Assembly (NCBI GenBank): GCA_037442365.1
Contig: JBBIQK010000007.1
Location: 5,589 to 69,588, forward strand
Length of the DNA stretch: 64,000 nt
Direction: 5' to 3'
DNA from: GBS-DC sp037442365
Lineage (GTDB): Bacteria > Armatimonadota > Fimbriimonadia > Fimbriimonadales > GBS-DC
In this document: positions 16,917-26,900 of the stretch, one piece after another
How the letters are laid out: every line of letters starts with the position of its first letter
Numbering within the stretch: the first letter of the stretch is position 1
Translations under genes and position numbers: made by a program
Notes under the pieces: generated by a model
The model's input: the letters and a program-made list of their open reading frames with translations, nothing else
Told to the model about the DNA's origin: nothing
Database searches by the model: none

Positions 16917-17489
16917 ATGGTAGACACGAGCGATTTCCGCAGTGGGCTGAACATTATCTTAGACGACGAAATCCATACGATTCTGGAGTACCAGCAGTCG
17001 CATCAGGGGCGCGGGAGCGCGATTGTGCGGGCGCGCCTGAAACGCCTGCGCGACGGCGCGATTTTCGAGCGCACCTTCAAATCGGGCGAACGCTTCCCGC
17101 AGGCGTATCTGGAGCGCAAGCAGATGCAGACCCTCTATCGCGACGGCGACGAGTGGGTCGTGATGGATTCGTACACCTTCGACCAGATTCATGTGCCCGC
17201 GTCGCAGTTTGGCGACGGCGCGAAGTTCCTCAAAGACGGCATGGAGGTCTATCTGCTCTACTTCAACGAGCAGATTGTGGGGGCGGATGTGCCTGACTTT
17301 GTGGAACTAACGGTGGCGGAGACGGACCCGAACTTTCGGGGCGACACGGCGTCGGGCGGCTCCAAGCCCGCGACGCTCGAAACAGGCGCGGTTGTGCAAG
17401 TGCCGTTCCATATCGAGGTCGGCGATGTGCTGAAGGTGAACACGCGCGAGGGCGTCTATGTCGAGCGCGTGCGCAAGGGCGGCGGCTAA
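16917..17489 (+). CDS. efp: Elongation factor P
   Basis: A 190-residue three-domain factor that helps ribosomes through polyproline stretches. The KOW-like N-domain, the OB domain (DFVELTVAETDP) and the C-domain (GDTASGGSKPATLETGAVVQVPFHIEVGD) are all present. The residue that reaches the peptidyl-transferase centre is Arg32 in HQGRGSA, not Lys; Arg32 EF-P proteins are rhamnosylated by EarP in some bacteria, but the surrounding loop here lacks the usual PGRN. An AAGGAGG ribosome site precedes the ATG. The stop codon overlaps that of the convergent kinase gene. Confidence 0.93.
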   Translation: MVDTSDFRSGLNIILDDEIHTILEYQQSHQGRGSAIVRARLKRLRDGAIFERTFKSGERFPQAYLERKQMQTLYRDGDEWVVMDSYTFDQIHVPASQFGDGAKFLKDGMEVYLLYFNEQIVGADVPDFVELTVAETDPNFRGDTASGGSKPATLETGAVVQVPFHIEVGDVLKVNTREGVYVERVRKGGG

Positions 17490-19018
17490 TCGCCCGTGAG
17501 AATCCGCCGCACCTTCGCCGAGAGCTGCGCCATCGTGAACGGCTTGGCGAGGAACTCGACGCCCGGCTTGACCTCGCCGCGCTCGATAACCGTGTTTTCG
17601 GTGTAGCCCGACACGAAGAGCGTCTTCATGGTAGGGTGCATCACGCTGAGCGCGCGCGCCAGCTCGCCGCCGCGCATCTCGGGCAGCACCACATCGGTGA
17701 TGAGCAAATCGGGCGCATGCGCAGCGGCAATCTGGAACGCCTCCTGCGGGCGGCTCGCTTCCAGTACCGTACAGCCCAGCGCGCGCAGCATTTCGCGCAT
17801 CGTGTGGCGCACCTCGTCATTATCCTCAACGATTAACACGACGCCGCTGCCGGGTTGCGTGGGAGTTTCCGCAGGATGCGCCCGCAGCGGCTCCGTAGCC
17901 TCGTACACGCGCGGCAGGTAGATTTTGAAGGTCGTGCCTTTGCCCGGCTCGCTGTAGACCCAAATGTGCCCGCGCGCCTGATTGATAATCCCATGCACGG
18001 TCGCCAGCCCCAGCCCGACGCCGCCCGCGCGCCCCGTATAGAACGGCTCGAAGATGTGGGGGAGGTGTTCAGGGGCGATTCCTTCGCCCGTGTCGGTGAT
18101 GCTGATCAGCACATACTCGCCCGGTTGCACGCCCCAGTGCTGGCTGGCGTAGGTTTCATCCAGCGCCACATTCTGCGTCTCTACCGTGAGCTTGCCCCCG
18201 TTGGGCATCGCCTGTCGCGCGTTCGAGGTCAGATTGACCAGTACTTGCTCCAGTTGCACGGGGTCGGCGCGCACGGCTCCCGTCCGTTCATCCAGCAGGC
18301 ATTCGAGCTGGACATCTTCGCCCAGCACGCGCTGCAGGAAGGGTGTGAGCTGTTGCAGGTGTTCGTTCACGCTCATCGCCTGGGGCGCAATCACGCGCCG
18401 CCGCGCGAAGGCAAGCAACTGGCTCACCAGCTGGCTGGCGCGCTCAACCGCCTGCAGAATCTGCAGCAGATGGGCGCGGGCAGGCGCGTCCTCGGCAAGC
18501 TGGAGTAGCGCCAGCTCCGTGAACCCGCTGATCGCCGCCAGCATGTTGTTGAAATCGTGCGCAATCCCGCCTGCCAGTCGCCCGATGCTCTCCATGCGCG
18601 TCGCCTGTTCCACCTGTTCCTGCAATCGTTGAATCTCGGTGATGTCCACTGCCAAGCCCAGCACGCCGTCGACCGCGCCGTCCGCACTGCGCAACGGCTC
18701 CAGGCGCGTCTGATAGAGACGCTTGCCCCACTGAAACTCGTACTCGACCGACTCGCCCTGCAGGGCGCGCCGATGGTAGTGAATGACCGCAAATTCGGGG
18801 TCAGAGGTCTGGAAGTAGTCCATCAGCGAGGTTCCGAGCAGCTCATTTTCTCGCAGTCCCAGCGCGCGTAGCCCTGCGCCCAGCGACGAGGTGAAGCGCA
18901 AATCGCGGTCTACCGTCCACATAATGGCGGGGAGCTGCCCCAGAATCAGGCGCAGGCGCTGATCTGAAGTCGGCTCAGGCGCACCGTCTGACGGTTTCGG
19001 TTGGTTGTCCACATTCAT
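17486..19018 (-). CDS. Soluble hybrid histidine kinase (PAS-HisKA-HATPase-REC)
   Basis: A 510-residue signalling protein without membrane spans. A PAS domain spans about residues 25-140 (IMWTVDRDLRFTSSLGAGL). It is followed by the phospho-acceptor His in GGIAHDFNNMLAAISGF, the ATP-binding N box (NLTSNARQAM) and G boxes (DTGEGI, GGVGLGLATVHGI). A C-terminal receiver domain begins at VVLIVEDNDEVR, with the acceptor Asp in LLITDVVLPEM and the late Lys in FLAKPF. It probably senses an internal cue. The start at MNVDNQP follows AAGGAG. No separate response regulator lies nearby. Confidence 0.9.
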   Translation of the reverse strand: MNVDNQPKPSDGAPEPTSDQRLRLILGQLPAIMWTVDRDLRFTSSLGAGLRALGLRENELLGTSLMDYFQTSDPEFAVIHYHRRALQGESVEYEFQWGKRLYQTRLEPLRSADGAVDGVLGLAVDITEIQRLQEQVEQATRMESIGRLAGGIAHDFNNMLAAISGFTELALLQLAEDAPARAHLLQILQAVERASQLVSQLLAFARRRVIAPQAMSVNEHLQQLTPFLQRVLGEDVQLECLLDERTGAVRADPVQLEQVLVNLTSNARQAMPNGGKLTVETQNVALDETYASQHWGVQPGEYVLISITDTGEGIAPEHLPHIFEPFYTGRAGGVGLGLATVHGIINQARGHIWVYSEPGKGTTFKIYLPRVYEATEPLRAHPAETPTQPGSGVVLIVEDNDEVRHTMREMLRALGCTVLEASRPQEAFQIAAAHAPDLLITDVVLPEMRGGELARALSVMHPTMKTLFVSGYTENTVIERGEVKPGVEFLAKPFTMAQLSAKVRRILTGD

Positions 19019-19151
19019 CTCCTTGCGCCTCAGCCCAGAACCGCGCGAGAGGGGGCGCAACGGTATAGTACCTGATTTTTATTTTTTGCAGAACATTACA
19101 CGCCCTTGCGAGTCTATGTAAAGCGAGGTACAATCCTATCGAGGTGCTGCT

Positions 19152-20915
19152 ATGAGACGAATCGGTGTGATGATTGGTATTGTATGGCTCGTCGCGCTGG
19201 CGCTGGCGGACCGCACAAGCGTTTCGGTCAGCAATCTGCAGGCGCATGTGAAGTATCTCTCGTCGCCGGAGCTGGAGGGTCGCTTTGCGATAGCGCCGAG
19301 CGCGCACAAAGCGGCGGACTATATCGCGCGGGTCTTTCAGCAGTCGGGTCTCGAACCGAAAGGCACGAACGGCTATTATCAGGACTGGGAGTTGTCGCTT
19401 GGTTTCCAGCCGAGTGGTGAGAATGCGCTGCGCGTCACGGGCGGGCGTGTGTGGGAAGCGCCCGCCGAAGCGATTCGCCCGCTGAACCTGACCGCGAACA
19501 CGAAGGTCGAGGGCGAGCTGGTGTTTGTGGGCTACGGCATTTCGCAGCCGAACGCGGGCTACGACGACTACGCCCGCGTCGATGTGACGGGCAAAATCGC
19601 GGTGATGCTGCGCGGCGCGCCGAGCTGGGAGGGGGTAAGCCCGGACATCCAGCGTGCGGCGCGCATCCCGCAGAAGGTACAGACCGCCCTGCAGAAGGGC
19701 GCGGTGGGCGTGATCCTGGTGAACCTACCGGAGAACGACCGCCTGCTGCCGCTGGGCATGCGCGGACGCGCCCCCGCCACGAACGCCGCGATTCTGAATG
19801 TGCAGGCGTCTGTCGGCGATAAACTGCTCCAGTCGCTGGGGCTGACCGTCGCTGAGGCGGTTCAGCGCATCAACGAGAAAGGGCTGCCCATCAGCGCGAA
19901 CCTGAATAGCGCGGCGGAGATCGCCGCATCGATTGAGCCGAACCGCGGCGTGGCGCGCAATGTGGTGGGCTTCATCCCGGGCAACGACCCGCAACTGCGC
20001 GACGAGGTGATAGTGATCGGCGCGCACTATGACCATCTCGGCTACGGCGAGGTGGGGTCGCTTGCCCCAGAGCCGGGCGACATCCACCCCGGCGCGGACG
20101 ACAACGCTTCGGGTACCGCGGCGATTATGGAGCTGGCGCGCTTGCTGGCGCAGAACCGCGACAGGCTCAAGCGTAGCGTGCTCGTGATTGCCTTCTCCGC
20201 CGAAGAGGAAGGCTTGCTTGGCGCAGAGTATTTCGTGCAGAACCCGACCGTGCCGCGCGAGAATATCGTCGCTATGCTCAACTTCGACATGGTGGGGCGG
20301 ATGAACAACAATCGCCTTTCGGTCAGCGGCGTCGGCACGGCAGCCGCATGGGAAGGCATCCTCAAAGCGGCGAACACGGAGAACCTGAACCTGCAGCTGA
20401 GCCAGTCGGCGTCGGGCGGCAGCGACCATATGCCGTTTATGCGCCGCGAGATCCCTGCGCTGTTCTTCTTCACGGGCATGCACCCCGACTACCATCGCCC
20501 GTCGGACACCTGGGACAAAATCAACTACGAGGGTCAGGCGCAGGTGGTCGCGCTGGCAGAGCGCGTGGTGTACGACCTTGCCAGTCGCCCGGAGCGGTTG
20601 CAGTTCACCCGCCCACAACAGCCCCAACCGCAGCAGGGCGCGCAGCGACGCGGCTTCCGCGTGCGCATCGGAATCATCCCCAGCTACTCGGAGCAAGAGG
20701 GCGTGCTGCTGGATGGCGTCGCCCCTGGCTCGCCTGCCGAGCAAGCGGGGCTCAAAGCGGGCGACCGCATCGTCGCCGTGATGGGACAGCGCGTCAGAAA
20801 CATCGAGGAGCTGACCAGCCTCTACGAGAAGATGGAACCGGGCAAGCCCGTGGAGTTCACCCTCATCCGCGAGGGGAAAGAGGTCAAGCTGCAGGTGACG
20901 CCCGCGGCGCCGTAG
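19152..20915 (+). CDS. M28-family zinc aminopeptidase with PA and PDZ domains
   Basis: A 587-residue exported peptidase. It has a signal peptide (GVMIGIVWLVALALAD), a protease-associated insert (VFVGYGISQPNAGYDDYARVD), and the M28 catalytic core. Metal ligands are seen in GAHYDHLGYG, HPGADDNASGTAAIMEL, FSAEEEGLLGA, NFDMVGRM and HPDYHRPSDTWDKI. A C-terminal PDZ domain (about residues 495-585, GVAPGSPAEQAGLKAGDRI) follows a Gln-rich linker. It would trim peptides outside the inner membrane. TACAAT at 19129-19134 and GAGGTG before the ATG make a normal leadered start. Confidence 0.88.
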   Translation: MRRIGVMIGIVWLVALALADRTSVSVSNLQAHVKYLSSPELEGRFAIAPSAHKAADYIARVFQQSGLEPKGTNGYYQDWELSLGFQPSGENALRVTGGRVWEAPAEAIRPLNLTANTKVEGELVFVGYGISQPNAGYDDYARVDVTGKIAVMLRGAPSWEGVSPDIQRAARIPQKVQTALQKGAVGVILVNLPENDRLLPLGMRGRAPATNAAILNVQASVGDKLLQSLGLTVAEAVQRINEKGLPISANLNSAAEIAASIEPNRGVARNVVGFIPGNDPQLRDEVIVIGAHYDHLGYGEVGSLAPEPGDIHPGADDNASGTAAIMELARLLAQNRDRLKRSVLVIAFSAEEEGLLGAEYFVQNPTVPRENIVAMLNFDMVGRMNNNRLSVSGVGTAAAWEGILKAANTENLNLQLSQSASGGSDHMPFMRREIPALFFFTGMHPDYHRPSDTWDKINYEGQAQVVALAERVVYDLASRPERLQFTRPQQPQPQQGAQRRGFRVRIGIIPSYSEQEGVLLDGVAPGSPAEQAGLKAGDRIVAVMGQRVRNIEELTSLYEKMEPGKPVEFTLIREGKEVKLQVTPAAP

Positions 20916-20972
20916 CAGGCTTGATAGACTTCCGCACGGCGATTCCCCAAGCAACGGGAAGCCGCCGTGCGG

Positions 20973-20978
20973 TATACT
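20973..20978 (+). promoter_or_regulatory. -10 box TATACT, leaderless start
   Basis: TATACT ends 6 bases before the ATG at 20985. This choice of start removes the six extra residues of the longer frame. Confidence 0.55.
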
Positions 20979-20984
20979 CCCGCC

Positions 20985-21872
20985 ATGCGCATCGTGTCGC
21001 TGTTGCCCAGTGCGACGGAGATTGTGTGCGCGCTGGGGCTGGGGGAGTTTCTGGTCGCGCGAAGCCACGAGTGCGATTACCCGCCCGAAATACAGCATCG
21101 TCCCGTGATTACCTACAGCCTAATCCCGCCCGATTTGCCCAGCCACGAGATTGATCGCGTAGTGTCCGAGACGCTGACGACGCACGCCACGCTGTACGGG
21201 CTGGATGTCGATCTGCTGCAGCAACTGGAGCCAGACCTGCTGATTACGCAGGCGTTGTGTGAGGTGTGCGCGGTGTCGTTCAACTCGGTGCAGGAGGCGG
21301 TGTCGCAGCTCAGCCCGCGCACGCGCGTGCTGAACCTGGAGCCGACCAGCCTGCAGGGCGTGCTGGACACTTTCCAGCAGGTCGCCGACGCGGCGGGCGT
21401 CCCCGAACGCGGGCGCGCGCTGATAGAGGCGTTTCAGGCGCGCGTCGAACGAGTGCGCCAGCGCACGCAGAATCGTCCGCCCGTGCGCGTGAGCTTTCTG
21501 GAGTGGATAGACCCCCCGTTCGCCTGCGGGCACTGGACGCCTGAACTGGTCGCGCTGGCGGGCGGGATCGAAGGACACGGACGCGCGGGACAGCCCTCGC
21601 GCCGACTGGAGTGGCAGGAGGTGCTGGCGTGGCGCCCCGAAGCCATCGTGATTGCTTGCTGCGGCTTCACGGTGGAGCGCACCCTGCAGGATTTGCCCCT
21701 GCTGGCGCGCATGCCAGGCTGGGACGCGCTGCCCGCCGTGCAAAGCAGCGCGGTGTTCATCACAGACGGCAACGCCTACTTCAGCCGCCCTGGACCGCGC
21801 CTTGCCGACTCGCTGGAGTGGCTGGCGGCGCAACTGGAGCGGTGTAATGCGCCCGCCGCCTCGCGCGTCTAA
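20985..21872 (+). CDS. Cobalamin-binding-type periplasmic-fold protein (BtuF-like)
   Basis: A 295-residue protein of the class III substrate-binding fold (COG0614). It opens with the characteristic RIVSLLPSATEIVCALGLG and has the SHECDYPP segment, EPDLLITQALCEVCAVS and a C-terminal GPRLADSLEWLA. No signal peptide is present at this start, as in the cytoplasmic cobalamin-binding-protein branch of the family, so the role in corrinoid uptake is uncertain. No permease or ATPase lies beside it, and no cobalamin riboswitch is possible because there is no leader. Confidence 0.78.
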   Translation: MRIVSLLPSATEIVCALGLGEFLVARSHECDYPPEIQHRPVITYSLIPPDLPSHEIDRVVSETLTTHATLYGLDVDLLQQLEPDLLITQALCEVCAVSFNSVQEAVSQLSPRTRVLNLEPTSLQGVLDTFQQVADAAGVPERGRALIEAFQARVERVRQRTQNRPPVRVSFLEWIDPPFACGHWTPELVALAGGIEGHGRAGQPSRRLEWQEVLAWRPEAIVIACCGFTVERTLQDLPLLARMPGWDALPAVQSSAVFITDGNAYFSRPGPRLADSLEWLAAQLERCNAPAASRV

Positions 21873-21904
21873 CGAGTGGTATAATTGTGATAGAGGAGGC
21901 AACG

Positions 21905-23050
21905 ATGCGATACTTCTGGCTGATTGGGGCGCTCGCGTTCAGTTTGGGCTTCGCGGACGATGGTCTGGGGGGACTGGTGCGCAAGACGGAGGGCAAAAAA
22001 GGCGGCAACAAGCCCGCGCCGTCGCGCGAGTCGGATTCCAGCCCATCGCGTAGCAACGACGACAAAGGCAACAAGCCGCGTCCGAGCGACAACTCTGGCG
22101 CGCCGCAGAACAGTCCCGGCAACGCGCCGCAAGACAACGACCCGTTCCGCAAAAAACCGCGCAATGGTTCAGGCAATAACGCGCCGCAGCCATCGGATTC
22201 AGGGCGTGTGCCGCAGGAAGGACGGCGCGTACCGCTGGAAGGCAACCGCGTGCCGCTGGAGGCGCGCCCGGTACCGTTCGAATCCCGTCCCGTGCTGACT
22301 CCTCCCAGCGCACCCAACCGCATCGACAACCGCCCGGTACCGCTGGAGGGCGCGGAGCTACCTGCGCTCGTGCGTCGCACGGAGGGGCTGAACCCGCACC
22401 GCTGGCGCGACCGCTATGTGCTGCTCCCGATTGACCCCAGCTATGGTTATGGCGGATTCTATGTGAGCTATCGGTTCGGCAACCTGCGCTTCGGCTATCA
22501 GCATTACTACATCTATCCCGACCCGTACCGTGTGGTGTACGCCCCCTACTGGTACTACGACCCCTGCCCGCCGTTCCTGGTGGTCTATCGGGTGGTCTAT
22601 CTGCCGCCGCGCCCGCACACGGTGCTGGTGGAAGTGCCGATTTATGTGGAGACGCCGTACTATCTGGAGCGTCGCCCGCTGGATAGCCAGCAGCAGTTGC
22701 TGAGCGATCTGCGCGCCGCGTGGATGTTGCGCGACCCCAGCTACCTCACGCGCTACATCCGCCCCGAAAGCTACATCTCGATTTATCTGGACGGGCAGTA
22801 CGCTTATTCCGTGCCCGCGCAGGACTACATCGACATGACGCGCGACGCCATTCGCGCCGTGCGCACCGAGCAGATACGCTTCTATCGCGTGACGCGGCGC
22901 GGCGAGACGCAACTGGTGGTGCGCGGCGAGCATCAGTATATCGACGACGCGACGGGCGTGCGCCGACTGGTCTACATCCAGTACACCTTCGAACAGGTCG
23001 ACGGGCGCTGGTACCTGATTGAAGCAGGCTCGTCGGCGAATCGGTTGTAA
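21905..23050 (+). CDS. Secreted protein with low-complexity region and NTF2-like tail; unknown function
   Basis: A 381-residue exported protein. After the signal peptide (MRYFWLIGALAFSLGFA) comes about 110 residues of Lys/Ser/Asn/Pro-rich sequence, then short repeats of the type RVPLEG / RPVPFE (about residues 105-150). A Tyr/Pro-rich stretch follows (PYWYYDPCPPFLVVYRVVYLPPRP). The C-terminal about 110 residues alternate helix and strand (LLSDLRAAWMLRDPSYLTRYI, RLVYIQYTFEQVDGRWYLIE), like an NTF2/SnoaL-fold domain. The start is chosen for the GAGGAGG site and signal peptide. The repeats resemble surface or cell-wall linkers. Its TAA stop is the first three bases of the element at 23048. Confidence 0.72.
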   Translation: MRYFWLIGALAFSLGFADDGLGGLVRKTEGKKGGNKPAPSRESDSSPSRSNDDKGNKPRPSDNSGAPQNSPGNAPQDNDPFRKKPRNGSGNNAPQPSDSGRVPQEGRRVPLEGNRVPLEARPVPFESRPVLTPPSAPNRIDNRPVPLEGAELPALVRRTEGLNPHRWRDRYVLLPIDPSYGYGGFYVSYRFGNLRFGYQHYYIYPDPYRVVYAPYWYYDPCPPFLVVYRVVYLPPRPHTVLVEVPIYVETPYYLERRPLDSQQQLLSDLRAAWMLRDPSYLTRYIRPESYISIYLDGQYAYSVPAQDYIDMTRDAIRAVRTEQIRFYRVTRRGETQLVVRGEHQYIDDATGVRRLVYIQYTFEQVDGRWYLIEAGSSANRL

Positions 23051-23189
23051 TACCGATTGGCGCGTCAGCGTTCGTTAATTGCCCTCCTTAGGGTTCCCCT
23101 CGCTTGCGTGGGGAACCCTAAGGAGGGGGTTCGGGTCATCTACGCAACTCAGCCTCAATTAACGAACGCTGAAGCGCCGATTAGTATAA
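23048..23189. mobile_element. MITE-like element with 33-bp terminal inverted repeats
   Basis: The outer 33 bases of each end match in inverted orientation at 28 positions (TAATACCGATTGGCGCGTCA... against the complement of the right end). The centre is a perfect 18-bp stem (23082-23099 with 23110-23127) and a 10-base loop. There is no coding capacity. The left end supplies the TAA of the upstream gene, and the right end stops two bases short of the PIN-gene stop codon. A relative lies at 32565-32742. Confidence 0.65.
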
Positions 23190-23191
23190 CA

Positions 23192-23638
23192 TCAGGGGGT
23201 CAGCTCCTTCACAACGACTATCGGCAGCTCCTGTATCTTTTTCAGCTCCGCGTCATTTGTGAAAAAGGCGGTGCAGTTTGCCTGCAACGCTGTAGCAATC
23301 TGCAGAGCGTCAGGCAACTCCACGCGGTATCGTGCGCGCAGTTCAGCCGCCAGGCGACCGATGCGCTCATCCTGTAAAACGAATTCCACATTTGCGCCAT
23401 GCACAATCAAATCAAAATAATCTTTCTGGAGATCGGTCAATCCGCGCAGGTAGGGATGAACCAGGCACTCCGACAGCGTAATCACCGAAGTAATCGCCGT
23501 AATATCTCCAGCATCAATCGCCTCAAAAAGCGGAACTATCAGCTCGTAATAAACTGGATGCCTCTCCGTGTAGTAGATAATGGGGGCGGTGTCGAGAAAT
23601 ACGCGCGATAGGCTTGGAAGTAGCTCGGCTATCCGCAC
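23192..23638 (-). CDS. PIN-domain ribonuclease toxin (VapC-like)
   Basis: A 148-residue PIN protein. The acidic residues of the metal site are visible: the first Asp in RVFLDTAPIIYYTE, Glu in ITLSECLVHPY, Asp in LPDALQIATAL and Asp in FFTNDAELKK. VapC toxins cut tRNA or rRNA and are held by VapB. The GTG start at 23638 is two bases beyond the antitoxin stop codon, which is the usual coupling; a longer frame upstream would overlap the antitoxin. Its stop lies next to the end of the MITE-like element. Confidence 0.85.
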   Translation of the reverse strand: MRIAELLPSLSRVFLDTAPIIYYTERHPVYYELIVPLFEAIDAGDITAITSVITLSECLVHPYLRGLTDLQKDYFDLIVHGANVEFVLQDERIGRLAAELRARYRVELPDALQIATALQANCTAFFTNDAELKKIQELPIVVVKELTP

Positions 23639-23640
23639 GC

Positions 23641-23877
23641 TTAGTCCCCCCACAGCGACTCGCGCCTGTGGGAGGCGCGACGCCTGGTGCGCGAGACCCA
23701 CTCCTGAGCGTCCTCACCTGCGAGCGGGTAGGGCGCTTTGCCAGCAATCTCCACCCACTTGCGACGCGGGCGCGCCGCGCGCATCTGACGCTGCAGATGC
23801 GCCATCAGCTCCCGCTGCTCCTCTGGGCTGAGGTCTTTGATTGCTTCCATCAGACGTTCCAATGCAGGCGTCGCCAT
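23641..23877 (-). CDS. VapB-like antitoxin
   Basis: A 78-residue protein directly upstream of the PIN toxin gene. It begins MATPALERLMEAIKDLSPEEQRELMAHL, a helical start common to one antitoxin group, and ends with a W-x10-P-x-x-GEDAQEWVSRTRR segment, likely the toxin-binding tail. A GGAGG site 7 bases upstream fixes the ATG. It should neutralise the toxin and repress the operon; the DNA-binding fold is not obvious. Confidence 0.78.
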   Translation of the reverse strand: MATPALERLMEAIKDLSPEEQRELMAHLQRQMRAARPRRKWVEIAGKAPYPLAGEDAQEWVSRTRRRASHRRESLWGD

Positions 23878-23979
23878 ATCAGTGCCTCCACAAGGGGAAT
23901 TGTACCCCCGCGCCACGGCGCACTCCCCGTACTCGAAAGGGAGTTCCCTTTCGAGAAAAGGGAACTTCCGCGCGGGGGG

Positions 23980-26900
23980 CTACGCCTCCATGCAGGTTTT
24001 GAGTTCGCTCAGCAGCAGCATCAGCGTCTCCAGCGGGTGGTCGCCCAGCGGCGCGCTGATTTCGTCGGGCTGGGTGCGCACGCCGCGCATGGCTTGCTGC
24101 AACGCCAGCTGCCAGCGCGCTTTGAGTTTGCGCTCAGGCTTGAAACGCAGCACCATCCGCTTGCCCTCGACGCCAATCCGCTGGACGCCCAGCGCGTGCG
24201 CCAGGATGCGCTGCTCCATCAGGCGGATCAGGCTCTTCAGCGGCAGGGGCAACTCGCCGTAGCGGTCGCGCAACTCGCGCACCAGCGACTTGAGCTCCTC
24301 GCGCGTGCGGCTGCCCGCGATGCGCTTGTAGTAGCCCAGCCGTTGCGCGACATCCTGAATGTAGTCGTGCGGGATGTAGGCGTGAATGGGCAGCTGGCTG
24401 GCGTCGGGCAGCTCCTCCTCGACGGGCGCGTCGAGGCTCCAGTCGGTCTCGCCTTTGCGCAGGCGGCGGATGGCGTCGCGCAACAGCGCCTGATACAGCT
24501 CCAGCCCGACGGAGCGCATCGCGCCGTGTTGCTCCTCGCCCAGCAGGTTGCCCGCGCCGCGAATCTCCAGATCGCGCATCGCCAGCGCGAAGCCCGACCC
24601 CAGATGCGAAAACTCGCGCAACGCCTGCAGGCGGTCTTCCGCCTTCTCGGTCAGCTTGCCCGCGCGATACAGAAAGTAGGCATACGCCTGTCGGTCGGAA
24701 CGCCCGACGCGCCCGCGCAACTGGTACAGCTGCCCCAGCCCGAACCGCTCCGCGCCCTCGACCAGCAGTGTGTTCACATTCGGCATATCCAGCCCGTTCT
24801 CGATAATCGTCGTGCTGACCAGCACATCGTACTCGCGATTGTAGAACGCCAGCACAGTCGCCTCGACCTCCTGCGGGGGCATCTGCCCGTGCGCGACGGC
24901 AATCCGCGCGTGCGGAACCAGCTTTTGCAGGCGTTCGGCAGTATGCGTGATGCCCTGAATGCGCGGCACGACATAGAACACCTGCCCGTCGCGTTGCAAC
25001 TCGCGCAGGATTGCCTCGCGCGCCATCCAGTCGGTGTAGGGCGCAACGACGGTGCGGATGGGCAGCCTGCCTGGCGGCGGGTCGGTAATCATGCTCATGT
25101 CGCGAATCTCGGTCAGCGCCATATACAGCGTGCGGGGGATGGGCGTCGCGCTCATAGACAGCACATCGACCGTGCCGCGCAGTTTTTTGAACCGCTCTTT
25201 CTGCATCACGCCGAAGCGCTGCTCCTCGTCGATAATCACCAGCCCCAGGTTGTGAAACTGCACATCGCTGGAGAGGAGGCGGTGCGTGCCGATGACCATA
25301 TCGACCGCGCCTGTTTTCAGCCCGTGCAGGATGCGCTTCTGCTCGGCGGGGCTAATCAGGCGGCTGAGCAGGGCGACCTGCACGCCGAACGGCTCATATC
25401 GCTCCTTGAAGGTCTGGTAGTGCTGGTACGCCAGGATGGTGGTGGGGCACAGCAGGGCGACCTGTCGTCCCGCCATAAGGGTTTTGAAGGCGGCGCGCAG
25501 GGCGACCTCCGTCTTGCCGAAGCCGACATCGCCAATCAGCAGCCGATCCATCGGGTGGGGCGATTCGAGGTCGGCTTTCATTTCGGCAATCGCGCGGAGT
25601 TGCCCCTCGGTCTCGAGGTAGGGGAACATCGCCTCCATCTCGGCTTGCCAGGGAACATCCTCGCCGTAAGGGGGGCGCGTGGCGCGTTCGCGCAGGGCGT
25701 AGATGCGCACCAGCTCTTCAGCGACCTCTTTCGCCTTCTGGCGGGCGCGGGCGACCGTGCGCGTCCATGCCATGCTGTTCAGTCGCTTCACTTCGGGCGG
25801 CTTGTCGTCGGGCGCAAGGTACTTCTGAATGCGGTCTAACTGATCGACGGGCACGAAGATTCGGTCGGGGTGCGCGTACTCAATCAGCAGGTACTCGCGC
25901 TTGACCCCGTCGCGCTCCAGCGTGGTCAGCCCGCGAAAGACGCCGACGCCGTGATAGAGATGCACGACATAATCGCCCGGCTGCAGGTCCATGATGGAGG
26001 TAATCGGCACGCCTTCGTTGAAGCGGCGCGGGGGCAGGCGCAGGCGGCGGTTTTCGAACAGCTCGCCGTCGGTCAGCATGGCGAACTGTTGCGCGTCCCA
26101 GACGAACCCGCCGCCCAGATTGCCCTGAAAGAGGTCGACGCTCCCTTCCAGCGCGGCTTCCTGCAGGGCTTTGCGTACCTGCGTGGGGCGGTCGGTGGCG
26201 ACGACGATTCGGTAGCCCGCCTGATGCCAGCGGTAGACGCGCTGCCAGAGTTCGCCGACGGTTCCCGTCGCGGTGCGCAGGGCGCGCGTACCCAGCTCGT
26301 GCGCGTGGTCGGCGGGCAGGGCGCGTCCGCCCCCGACGATGGGGTCGCCCAGCAGCAGGCTCGCGTGGGCGCGCTCGATGCGCTCGAACGGCTCGAGGTA
26401 CTCGTCGGGCGACAGGGGCGGGATGTCGCCCCGCGCCGCGCGCGACTCCAGCGACTGGCGCAGCTCGTCGACGGCGCGGTCGCAGGCGGTATGTAGCATC
26501 AGCGGCTCGTCCAGAATCAGCCAGCCGTCGTCGGGCAGGTAGTCCAGCAGGCAGGCGCGCGCGTCCAGCAGCCAGGGCAGGTACAGCTCCAGTCGGTCGA
26601 ACGGCGCGCCCTGCAGCAGCGGGCGCAGGTCGTCCTCCAGATTCTGGCGCAGGGTCGGCTGCAGCGCGGCGGGCTGGCGGGCGATGCGCGCCTCCCAGTC
26701 GGCGCGGATGCGCGTCGCAACAGGCTCGGAACCCATCGGCACTTCGCGCGCGGGCGGGAGGGCAATATACTTAATCTGTCGGGTGGAGCGTTGTGTGGCG
26801 GGTTCGAACAGGCGCAGGCTGGCGATTTCGTCGCCCCAGAACTCGATGCGCACGGGCATCTCCGCGCCCATCGGGAACACATCGACGATGCCGCCGCGTC

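Noticed and set aside
20915..20985. Cobalamin riboswitch before the BtuF-like gene
   Set aside because: Only about 70 bases separate the genes and the promoter is adjacent to the ATG, leaving no leader RNA.
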